Assembly: GCF_000023585.1 (NCBI RefSeq) | Contig: NC_012914.1 | Location: forward strand, 3,130,001 to 3,194,000 | Source of the DNA: Paenibacillus sp. JDR-2 | GTDB taxonomy: Bacteria > Bacillota > Bacilli > Paenibacillales > Paenibacillaceae | Reading direction: 5' to 3' | Length of the DNA stretch: 64,000 nt | Notes under the pieces: model-generated | What the model was told of the DNA's origin: nothing | The model's input: only the letters and a program-made list of their open reading frames with translations | Database searches by the model: none | Position numbers and translations under genes: made by a program | Part shown: positions 1 through 8,678 of the stretch, piece by piece | Layout of the letters: each line of letters begins with the position of its first letter | How positions within the stretch are numbered: position 1 is the first letter of the stretch

Positions 1-2484
<2,484 letters not shown>

Positions 2485-2620
2485 AAAACAACCCCCAAAA
2501 AGTGAAGTTAAGCGTTGCAGCTTATTCCGATTACTTTTCGGGGACCCCGGTGTAACAATCGGAACACTTAAGGAATTCAAACTTTCGCATCCAGTTTTCA
2601 AGGTATAAATATACCTTTAT
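2485..2620 (+). other. 23S-tRNA spacer without a 5S rRNA gene
   Basis: The spacer holds a short stem (TCCGATT at 2526-2532 with AATCGGA at 2557-2563) and a CATCCAGTTTTCAAGG segment of the kind seen in Bacilli rRNA spacers ahead of 5S. At about 135 nt with no 5S-like sequence, it cannot hold the expected ~117-nt 5S gene. It probably carries processing sites for the 23S 3' end. Confidence 0.7.
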
Positions 2621-2696
<76 letters not shown>

Positions 2697-2708
2697 TTTA
2701 CGAATTTT

Positions 2709-2737
2709 AATCCGATCATTAGTGATCGGATTTTTTT
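2709..2737 (+). terminator. Intrinsic terminator of the rRNA-tRNA unit
   Basis: A perfect 10-bp stem AATCCGATCA / TGATCGGATT with loop TTAG runs into seven T residues. It lies 12 nt after the tRNA CCA end. Confidence 0.92.
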
Positions 2738-2784
2738 GTTGCATCGTATATTTAGAATGTAGTTATGCTTTACAAGAGGTACAT

Positions 2785-3045
2785 ATGCCCAAGTTTAAAG
2801 TTACTCACACGTTGAAGAAGGTCACTGACTTTATTATATTGCACGGTAATTTATTAGAAGGACAGATTTATAAAGGTATGGTGACCTATGCTCCCTTGAA
2901 CAATTTTTTGCAACTGACCGGTGTTATTTCGGAAATAAAACATAACAATCAGCAAGTCGAAATCGCAGTTGAATATTCTGATATAGAAGAGGCAGATTTT
3001 CGGGACAAGTTGAATTTGAAAGATGAAGTACTATTAATTAAATAG
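2785..3045 (+). CDS. Small hypothetical protein, 86 aa
   Basis: Unrecognised small soluble protein. The start is set at ATG 2785, preceded by CAAGAGGT; an upstream in-frame ATG at 2722 lies inside the rRNA terminator and is rejected. The product begins MPKFKVTHTLKKV and alternates short strand-like stretches with charged turns. It contains a GQIYKGMV...GVISEI pattern that suggests a small beta-barrel, perhaps of the translation-factor domain-2 type. There is no signal peptide or membrane segment. It is convergent with the Dabb gene across a shared terminator. No function is assigned. Confidence 0.6.
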   Translation: MPKFKVTHTLKKVTDFIILHGNLLEGQIYKGMVTYAPLNNFLQLTGVISEIKHNNQQVEIAVEYSDIEEADFRDKLNLKDEVLLIK

Positions 3046-3070
3046 TTGATGAAAGTATTTGTGCTCAAAA

Positions 3071-3105
3071 AAACAGCGGACGCTTTGCAAAGCGTTCCGC
3101 TGTTT
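3071..3105. terminator. Bidirectional terminator
   Basis: A long GC-rich stem, AACAGCGGA-CGCTTTG with CAAAGCG-TTCCGCTGTT (one bulged T), is flanked by an A-run on the left and TTTT on the right. It serves both the + gene ending at 3045 and the - gene ending at 3111. Confidence 0.9.
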
Positions 3106-3110
3106 TGATG

Positions 3111-3404
3111 TTACACTTCGATATTGGCTGCGATGCTATCCTCACGGCCATATTCGCGGATAAGCGCTGCTACAGCTTGGTGATGCGGGTTAGGACCATA
3201 AGCGTCCAATGCAGCTTTATCTTCGAATCTGACGCGAAGGACCAGCTGGTAACCTTTGTTGTTATCCGAGAAATTGATGCCGGCATTTACTTCGACAACA
3301 CCAGTCAAATGTTCTTTCAGCGCTATAAAACGGTCTACGATCTCCTGGAGCTGTTCGTTAGTCGTTTGCTCGCCGAATTTTACTAAAATAGTACGATCAA
3401 TCAT
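3111..3404 (-). CDS. Dabb (stress-responsive alpha/beta barrel) family protein
   Basis: A 97-residue dimeric alpha-beta barrel domain protein of the Dabb type. Hallmarks are the N-terminal DRTILVKF strand, a helix with EIVDRFIALKEHL, the strand VVEVNAGINFS, and the C-terminal AYGPNPHHQAVAALIREY, close to the H-x-x-V helix typical of the family. Family length is about 95-110 residues, so it is complete. ATG is preceded by AGAGAGGT on the - strand. The family includes stress-induced proteins and some enzymes such as cyclases; no substrate can be inferred here. Confidence 0.88.
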   Translation of the reverse strand: MIDRTILVKFGEQTTNEQLQEIVDRFIALKEHLTGVVEVNAGINFSDNNKGYQLVLRVRFEDKAALDAYGPNPHHQAVAALIREYGREDSIAANIEV

Positions 3405-3653
3405 GTTGTAACCTCTCTCTTCTTCAAAATCTCTAACCTAATGCAATATAGCATGAAATGGGAATGTATTTCTAGCTCTTTTCAATATTCCGTTTTTATT
3501 CTTAGATCATACGCAATAGAGCCTCCGATTAAATTGATAACGGCAATAAGTTGGGTACTAGACTGAAGTTTTGCGTGCATGGTTCATAGAGATATGTTAT
3601 GTTTTTACTGGAAAAATGTTGAAGTGCGATTGAGTTACTCTCAAAGGAGGGGT

Positions 3654-3851
3654 ATGGGAATGAAATGGAGAAGACTGTTGAGTATCTTGTTTATTACGGC
3701 ATTTGTAGTTTCTCTAATTCCGTTGCTTTACCTAATAGAGGCAGATAAGAATAATGCTTATCTTAGCGGGTTAATGTTCCTGACCATTGTTTTCTGTTTT
3801 CTGGGAGTAGGCAGTACGATTACCTACTATATGATTAAACTTAGGAACTGA
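3654..3851 (+). CDS. Small two-helix membrane protein, 65 aa
   Basis: Starts at ATG 3654 or ATG 3660, just after an AAAGGAGG at 3643-3650; the latter has the better spacing. The product has a basic N-terminus (KWRRL), a first hydrophobic span around LLSILFITAFVVSLIPLLY, a short loop with EADKNN, and a second span LMFLTIVFCFLGVGSTITYY ending in KLRN. This fits a two-TM membrane protein with both ends inside. It lies 13 nt before the YueD-like gene and may be co-transcribed with it. No function is known. Confidence 0.65.
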   Translation: MGMKWRRLLSILFITAFVVSLIPLLYLIEADKNNAYLSGLMFLTIVFCFLGVGSTITYYMIKLRN

Positions 3852-3864
3852 ATAGGAGATGATT

Positions 3865-4632
3865 ATGCTGGCTAATCATGTTTATATCATTACCGGAGTT
3901 TCCAGCGGACTTGGTGCGGAGCTTGCTAAAAGGCTTTTAGAGAATGGGAACACCGTTATTGGCCTATCCCGTACGGATAATGAGGAAATCGGCCGAAAGC
4001 CAATAGACGGAAAATACTTCTTTTACCCCGTTGATCTGACTCTTACGGAGAGTCTTACAGCTGTACTACAAGATATTATTTCGGCTATTGATCAACATGA
4101 CTTGCAATCAATTACCCTTATAAATAATGCAGCTTCAGTCACTCCGTTAAAAGACATACAGCTTTGCACGGATGATGAAATTTTGAAAAATATACAGCTT
4201 AATATTGCAGCTCCGATGCTGCTTACCTCGGCTTTTATTCGTTTCACCTCAGATTGGCATGTTGCAAGAAAAATCGTAAATATTTCATCCGGATCTGGAA
4301 AGTACCCTGCACCAAACATGAGCCTCTATTGCTCGGCGAAAGCCGCGATGAATATGTTCTCCCGATGTATAGGTATGGAACAAGAGCAGGGTCAGCCGGC
4401 TAATGAAGTTCAGGTATACGCGGTTGATCCGGGAATGATGGATACACCGATGCAGCGGACAGCCCGTGAGTCGGATATGGCGTTAGCCGGTTATTTTGCC
4501 GCACAGAAGGCTGAAGGGAATTTAATGGATCCGGCTCGCGTGGCGAGTCAAATTTTTAGTCTAATAAGCACTTCTGTTTCCGTTAATGGCGGTCTATATC
4601 AAGCATGTGAATTGGAGGAGCGATCAGATTGA
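3865..4632 (+). CDS. SDR family oxidoreductase, YueD/benzil reductase-like
   Basis: A short-chain dehydrogenase, 255 aa from ATG 3865 (AGGAG at 3854-3858; ATG 3859 is too close). The NADP-binding TGVSSGLG is at residues 10-17, the structural motif INNAA is near residue 93, and catalytic Ser plus YCSAK are near residues 143-157. The GMMDTPMQ segment after the active site is shared with Bacillus YueD, an (S)-benzoin-forming benzil reductase, and the overall pattern matches that subfamily well. Its stop overlaps the TTG start of the following methyltransferase, so the two are translationally coupled. Confidence 0.88.
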   Translation: MLANHVYIITGVSSGLGAELAKRLLENGNTVIGLSRTDNEEIGRKPIDGKYFFYPVDLTLTESLTAVLQDIISAIDQHDLQSITLINNAASVTPLKDIQLCTDDEILKNIQLNIAAPMLLTSAFIRFTSDWHVARKIVNISSGSGKYPAPNMSLYCSAKAAMNMFSRCIGMEQEQGQPANEVQVYAVDPGMMDTPMQRTARESDMALAGYFAAQKAEGNLMDPARVASQIFSLISTSVSVNGGLYQACELEERSD

Positions 4633-5438
4633 GCAGTGAGAATATGGTGAAGGACAGCTGGAACGAGTGGTCAGATACCTGGTATTTGAAATATAGAACA
4701 GAAGAGGCGATAGCAAGAGTCATTTCGGCACCGGCATCGGCTTTTCATCCTGCGACATACGGCATGATTAGAGAAGCCTTCCCTGATTTAACAGGAAAAC
4801 GTGTGTTGGTTCCTTCGAGTGGAGATAATCATGCGGTGTTTGCGTTTCATCTATTGGGAGCACAAGTCACTTCCAGCGATATTTCGGATAAACAAATAGA
4901 GAACGTTTCCATCATCGCCAAGCATCATGGCTGGGATATCGAGTTTATTTGCGAGGATACGATGACTTTATCCCAACTTCCAAGTGAAGAGTATGATTTG
5001 GTCTACACCTCGAATGGGGTGCACGTTTGGATTCATGATCTAAAGTCTATGTACAATAATGTAAGTAGAGTTTTGAAAAACAATGGAATGTATATCATGT
5101 ACGATATTCATCCTTTCATGCGGCCGTTTGGAATCAAGGCAAAGGAAGCACTCGCTATAAATAAGCCTTATCACCTAACGGGTCCTTTTGGAGAAGTGCC
5201 TACATTCAAATGGCGAATACAGGATATTTTGAATGCTTTAGTTAGCTCTAGCCTACAAATCAAGCAAATTGAAGAGATGTATGCGGAGAATGGCTGGTTC
5301 TGGGTGGATGATTCAGAAAACGAAGGCGATAATTTAACCGCTGAAGAAGTGGAAAGCTATTCCGATTGGCGTGAAAATCCTTCAGCTGCACTTCCTCAAT
5401 GGCTCTTGGTCAAGGCTGTTAAATATACAAAAGAATAG
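4629..5438 (+). CDS. Class I SAM-dependent methyltransferase
   Basis: 269 aa. Starts at TTG 4629, which overlaps the previous stop (TTGA), with GGAGGAG at 4614-4620; ATG 4644 is an alternative. The Rossmann motif I is unusual (VLVPSSGDN instead of VLDLGCG); acidic motif II is SSDIS, then DLVYTSNGVHVWI as motif IV, followed by MYIMYDIHPF. The family is widespread in Bacilli as unnamed methyltransferases. It is coupled to the upstream reductase and followed within 12 nt by a Nudix gene, suggesting a three-gene operon. The substrate is unknown. Confidence 0.85.
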   Translation: MSSENMVKDSWNEWSDTWYLKYRTEEAIARVISAPASAFHPATYGMIREAFPDLTGKRVLVPSSGDNHAVFAFHLLGAQVTSSDISDKQIENVSIIAKHHGWDIEFICEDTMTLSQLPSEEYDLVYTSNGVHVWIHDLKSMYNNVSRVLKNNGMYIMYDIHPFMRPFGIKAKEALAINKPYHLTGPFGEVPTFKWRIQDILNALVSSSLQIKQIEEMYAENGWFWVDDSENEGDNLTAEEVESYSDWRENPSAALPQWLLVKAVKYTKE

Positions 5439-5450
5439 AGCTGATCAGTC

Positions 5451-5894
5451 ATGCTAAAACCATTGTTTGGTGTATGGCCAACAGACAAACGGATTGCAGG
5501 GATTCATAGCATACCTGTTACCTCAGATGGTTCCATCGTTATGGTGTGGGATAAATACGAGCAAAACCTGACAACGGTAGGAGGCAGAGTTGAGGGAGAC
5601 GAGGACCTCATTACTGCGCTTGACCGTGAGACGGTAGAAGAAGCAGGCTTGTTTTTAGAAGACGAGAGAATTCCTGTAGTTGCATGGTATTGGGAAAGTA
5701 CTAATACGTACACGGTATTTGTAATCGCCAAAGTGAAACGATACGTTGAAATCCCGAATGGATTTGAAACAACAGGAAGAGTAACGATGAATATAGAAAC
5801 AGCGAAACAAATGATCATTAAAACGGAGGGCGAAGGGATGCGTGCGGATTTGCTCAGGATTGTAGAATCGAATTATTCGAATTTCTTCCTCTGA
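5451..5894 (+). CDS. NUDIX hydrolase
   Basis: 147 aa. A Nudix box runs over residues 45-67 with G45, E51, R59-E60, E63-E64 and G66, fitting GX5EX7REUXEEXGU except that the U position after RE is Thr61. It hydrolyses a nucleoside-diphosphate-linked substrate using divalent metal on the EExE glutamates; the actual substrate cannot be read from sequence. The stretch VAWYWESTNTYTVFV forms the strand before the C-terminal helix. It follows the methyltransferase by 12 nt, with only a weak GAGCTGATCAG upstream of ATG, so coupling is likely. Confidence 0.9.
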   Translation: MLKPLFGVWPTDKRIAGIHSIPVTSDGSIVMVWDKYEQNLTTVGGRVEGDEDLITALDRETVEEAGLFLEDERIPVVAWYWESTNTYTVFVIAKVKRYVEIPNGFETTGRVTMNIETAKQMIIKTEGEGMRADLLRIVESNYSNFFL

Positions 5895-5916
5895 AATGCA
5901 AATACCAAGTATCCTC

Positions 5917-6411
5917 TTATTCGCATTGGTTTAACTGTAGAAACCGTATGATTTGTTGTTTATGGTGGGTGTCATGTTCCGTAAATTCCTTAATGATATA
6001 AATTAGAGAATAATGAGCTCCAGTACTAGGACAATTAGATACACCATTCACAGTTAATCGCCTAGTTAGCCTTTCAATGGTCATTTCATGAAGCAATTGT
6101 ACTAATAGTTGTCTTGTAGCTACTGTTTCATCGATAAGCTTGGATTTAGAGATACCTGATTGTATATACTCGGAAGCCCGCTTGTTGAAGGTATCATAAT
6201 CAGGGAAACTTATTTCATTGCCGCTTTGAACAGCGGGCAGAATTTCGGATATAAGGTATCTGTCCCAATTAAAAAGATGCGCAATGACCTCGCTGATTGA
6301 CCATTTGTTCTTCGCAATTGGCGCAAACCATAACGTTTCATTCATATTTTCCAATGAGCGTATCCAATTAGAGAAATTTTTGAATGAATGAAGAATTTCA
6401 TTCTGCGTCAT
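5917..6411 (-). CDS. DinB-like / DfsB-type four-helix protein
   Basis: 164 aa from the second in-frame ATG (6411), which sits 7 nt after GGAGGT on the - strand; ATG 6417 is only 1 nt from it. Four-helix bundle of the DinB superfamily: helix 1 ends in HLFNWDRYL with a metal-type His, and the C-terminal helix has EHDTHHKQQIIRFL, giving the His-x3-His pair typical of the fold. Members include thiol transferases and damage-inducible proteins, but no specific role follows. It is convergent with the Nudix gene and there is no clear terminator in the 22-nt gap. Confidence 0.82.
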   Translation of the reverse strand: MTQNEILHSFKNFSNWIRSLENMNETLWFAPIAKNKWSISEVIAHLFNWDRYLISEILPAVQSGNEISFPDYDTFNKRASEYIQSGISKSKLIDETVATRQLLVQLLHEMTIERLTRRLTVNGVSNCPSTGAHYSLIYIIKEFTEHDTHHKQQIIRFLQLNQCE

Positions 6412-6471
6412 CTCCATACCTCCACTAATAATTTAGAAAATCATATCACAATTCAGATTAAATGCAAACAC

Positions 6472-6500
6472 TTGTTCTCTTTTTATTTACGTGCTATGAT
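6472..6500 (+). promoter_or_regulatory. Sigma-A type promoter of the pentapeptide-repeat gene
   Basis: -35 TTGTTC at 6472-6477 and -10 TATGAT at 6495-6500 with a 17-nt spacer; TGC immediately before the -10 gives an extended -10. It lies 76 nt upstream of ATG 6576. Confidence 0.65.
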
Positions 6501-6575
6501 TTGGATAATAAAGGTAAAGCTTGATGCTGTATCGAATTACCTGGTTGAATATTTATTATTGGAGGAGATCTGAGG

Positions 6576-7046
6576 ATGAGTTTAAAAGTTGGACCGTATG
6601 ATCTGCAGCAATCTGATATTTCAGGAGCGAAGTGGCAGGAGGTTCGCGCGGAAGAACTGGTCATCGATAATGTCAGCCTGGCCAGAACTTCGATTAATAA
6701 TGTAAATATGAATGCCATGAAGTTGAACGATGTGAATATGAGCGAAATTCAAATTACGGATGCAAACATGACGGGGGTAAGCATTAGACTTGCGAATATC
6801 AGTCACGCCAGCATCGATCATGTTTATTTGATTGGCACCGAGTTTAAAAATGTCGTTTTGCCCAAGGAAGGCGAACCGCAATACAAACCTGACGGTCAAT
6901 ATGATTCAACAATCTTTAAGAACTGTAACCTCTCGAAATCCCAATTTAACAACTGTGATTTATCCAATGTTAATCTCGACAATTGCAATATTGCCGGTTT
7001 GCGAATCAACGGAATTCTGATTTCGGATCTGCTAAAGGATCAGTAA
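6576..7046 (+). CDS. Pentapeptide-repeat protein
   Basis: 156 aa. Starts at ATG 6576 after GGAGGAG at 6561-6567. Two blocks of A(D/N)LXX-type repeats are visible: residues about 25-90 with units such as NVNMN, MKLND, VNMSE, ANMTG, and a C-terminal block from FKNCNLSKSQ through CDLSNVNLDNCNIAGLRING. A short Pro/Gly-rich interruption (LPKEGEPQYKPDGQYD) separates them, probably a loop out of the right-handed beta helix. Members may mimic DNA or act as scaffolds; nothing here points to a quinolone-resistance role. It is followed 32 nt later by the broken VOC gene. Confidence 0.88.
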   Translation: MSLKVGPYDLQQSDISGAKWQEVRAEELVIDNVSLARTSINNVNMNAMKLNDVNMSEIQITDANMTGVSIRLANISHASIDHVYLIGTEFKNVVLPKEGEPQYKPDGQYDSTIFKNCNLSKSQFNNCDLSNVNLDNCNIAGLRINGILISDLLKDQ

Positions 7047-7077
7047 ATCTATTATCCTGTACGGGAGGTCAGAATTT

Positions 7078-7536
7078 ATGAGCGAACAAGTCCTTAAAGA
7101 AGAGAAGGGCAAATCCAGAGTTAAGCTTGGCAAGACCATTCAGGTTCGATTAGTATCGGATCTGGCAAAGTCACAAGCTTATTATCGCGATTGCCTTGGA
7201 TTTTCGATTGATGATTGGGGACATGCGGAGCGTGATGAAGTCTGTTTTATCCTCCAACAGGCTGTTGCCGGAGAGGATGTTATACCGAACGCCGTCTCTG
7301 CCAAGCGTCATAGCTATCCAACGGAATGGGATGGGCCGGAAAATGCATAGGATACCTATATCCATATTGGTTGGGAAGAGCTCGACGCATTTGTGGAAGA
7401 GGTCCGTGACAAAGGCGGTATTATCGGGGTTGAAGCCTTTACAGGCGAACATGGCGGCTGGGAATTCAAGAATGCCCATATCCATGATCCAGACCATTAC
7501 AATATTGTTTTAGGCGCAATGCGAAGAAAGGTATAG
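7078..7536 (+). pseudogene. VOC (glyoxalase-fold) gene interrupted by one in-frame TAG
   Basis: Starts at ATG 7078 after GGGAGGTC. The reading frame gives a normal VOC N-terminal half (LVSDLAKSQAYYRDCLGFSIDD) up to ENA, then TAG at 7348-7350. The same frame continues without shift through DTYIHIGWEELDAFVEEVRDK to HIHDPDHYNIVLGAMRRKV and a second stop, TAG at 7534-7536. The whole, 152 sense or amber codons, is a full-length VOC protein. A single TGG-to-TAG change would explain it, since Trp or Phe is common before DTYI. The N-terminal 90-residue fragment alone lacks half of the beta-alpha-beta3 pairs. It could also be a sequencing error. Confidence 0.85.
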
Positions 7537-7569
7537 TCTTTAATACCATGATAAGAAAGTAGGACGATT

Positions 7570-7917
7570 ATGAATCCTATCTCTAATAAAATCAATGGCA
7601 TTTTTATACCCGTAAGCAATGTTGAAAATGCCCGCGATTGGTATTGTGATATTCTAGGTCTTCCTACTGACGGCGAGATATATTTCGGACATATTTATGT
7701 CCTGCCGATGGAAGGGCCAAGCATTGTGTTGGACAGCAAAATTTACTCGAGTGAAAACCTGTATAAGGCACCGGCATTTCAATTTCATACGGCAGACATT
7801 GAACAGGCCTATTCATTTATGCAAGAGAAGAAGGTGGATCTGATTACGGGAATCGAGAATGGTCACTGGTTTAATTTCAAGGATCCGGATGGAAACTTGC
7901 TGATGGTTTGCAAGTAA
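7570..7917 (+). CDS. VOC family protein (glyoxalase/bleomycin-resistance fold)
   Basis: 115 aa, the usual single-chain VOC length. It shows two beta-alpha-beta-beta-beta modules: residues about 7-60 (GIFIPVSNVENARDWYCDILG) and about 72-115 ending in HWFNFKDPDGNLLMVCK, with the conserved DPDGN turn and final strand. Metal-ligand positions are partly present (Glu/His), so an enzymatic or binding role is open. There is AGGACG-type sequence upstream but the ribosome site is weak. It lies 33 nt after the broken VOC gene and ends at a strong terminator. Confidence 0.85.
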   Translation: MNPISNKINGIFIPVSNVENARDWYCDILGLPTDGEIYFGHIYVLPMEGPSIVLDSKIYSSENLYKAPAFQFHTADIEQAYSFMQEKKVDLITGIENGHWFNFKDPDGNLLMVCK

Positions 7918-7926
7918 GTCTATTTA

Positions 7927-7968
7927 AGTAAACAAAGAAGGCTGCAAACGCAGCCTTCTTTGTTTACT
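7927..7968 (+). terminator. Intrinsic terminator with a 19-bp stem
   Basis: A perfect stem, 7927-7945 with 7950-7968 and loop AAAC. The right arm ends in TTCTTTGTTTACT, so the T-rich arm also acts as the U-tract. It separates the second and third VOC genes. Confidence 0.85.
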
Positions 7969-8006
7969 AGAACATCCGCTAAAAATAATAAGGAGGAATT
8001 ACCTCA

Positions 8007-8378
8007 ATGAACTTTGAACAGCTGGTACCGATTCTTCGTATTTTTGACGAGGCGAAAGCAAGGGAGTTTTATTTGGACTTTTTAGGCTTCACTGTGGATT
8101 GGGAGCATCGTTTTGAATCGGATATGCCCTTATATATGCAGGTTTCAAAGGGGGGAATCAGACTACACCTGAGCGAACATCATGGAGACTGCAGCCCGGG
8201 TTCGGCTATTCGTATCGAAATGACCGGGATAAGGGAATTACATAAGGAATTATTGGACAAGAAATATAAATATGCAAGGCCCGGACTGGAAGAAACGCCG
8301 TGGAACACGCTGGAATGCAGAATCGGCGACCCGTTCGGCAACCGGATTGTGTTTAGCGAATCGAAGGTAGACAAGTAG
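8007..8378 (+). CDS. Glyoxalase superfamily protein (VOC)
   Basis: 123 aa with AAGGAGGAATT before ATG 8007. It begins LVPILRIFDEAKAREFYLDFLGF and ends EETPWNTLECRIGDPFGNRIVFSE, which is the pattern of the bleomycin-resistance-like subgroup annotated 'glyoxalase superfamily protein'. An HLSEHHGD segment and a C-terminal DPFGN turn are conserved. Members bind hydrophobic antibiotics or act on unknown substrates. It is directly followed, in the same frame after its TAG, by a short membrane ORF whose ribosome site GGAGG overlaps this stop codon. Confidence 0.85.
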   Translation: MNFEQLVPILRIFDEAKAREFYLDFLGFTVDWEHRFESDMPLYMQVSKGGIRLHLSEHHGDCSPGSAIRIEMTGIRELHKELLDKKYKYARPGLEETPWNTLECRIGDPFGNRIVFSESKVDK

Positions 8379-8390
8379 GAGGCGCTGGAT

Positions 8391-8573
8391 ATAAGAATAC
8401 TTCCAGGTATTATTTTGATAATCGTATTTCTGCTGGTCACTTTCTTTGGACTTGGTCCCGTGTTATTTGCTGACGGGAGCATGACGGAGAGAATGATTAC
8501 ATTAGGAATTGTCATTCTTATTTATGCTGCGATTGCTGTCGCTGCCTACTTCATGTTCAAGAAGAAACGGTAA
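8391..8573 (+). CDS. Small two-TM membrane protein with a non-standard start (ATA?)
   Basis: The frame after the previous TAG codes for RILPGIILIIVFLLVTFFGL, a short polar loop ADGSMTERM, a second span ITLGIVILIYAAIAVAAYFM and a basic tail KKKR, ending at TAA 8571. An AGGAGG at 8377-8382 is ideally placed 8 nt before ATA 8391, but no ATG, GTG or TTG exists there. TTG 8415 lies too far away and inside the first helix; CTG 8385 is too close. Either ATA is used, or an ATG mutated to ATA. The coding pattern and SD argue that this is a real or recently lost gene. Confidence 0.5.
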   Translation: MRILPGIILIIVFLLVTFFGLGPVLFADGSMTERMITLGIVILIYAAIAVAAYFMFKKKR

Positions 8574-8678
8574 CACTACAAGTCGACGGTCCAGGCTCAG
8601 TTCAAAACCTGTCATATTTCTCCTTAATTCCCGCATACGAATAGTGAGTTGATGTAACGTGCTGGGAAAGGGGACCAA

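Noticed and set aside
2722..2784. N-terminal extension of the small gene at 2785
   Set aside because: It would start inside the rRNA terminator hairpin; ATG 2785 has the SD.
7348..7350. Pyrrolysine or programmed read-through at the amber codon
   Set aside because: No pyrrolysine genes or read-through context seen; a point mutation is simpler.
7171..7513. Overlapping frames across the broken VOC gene
   Set aside because: They cross the VOC frame without SD and their products look non-natural.
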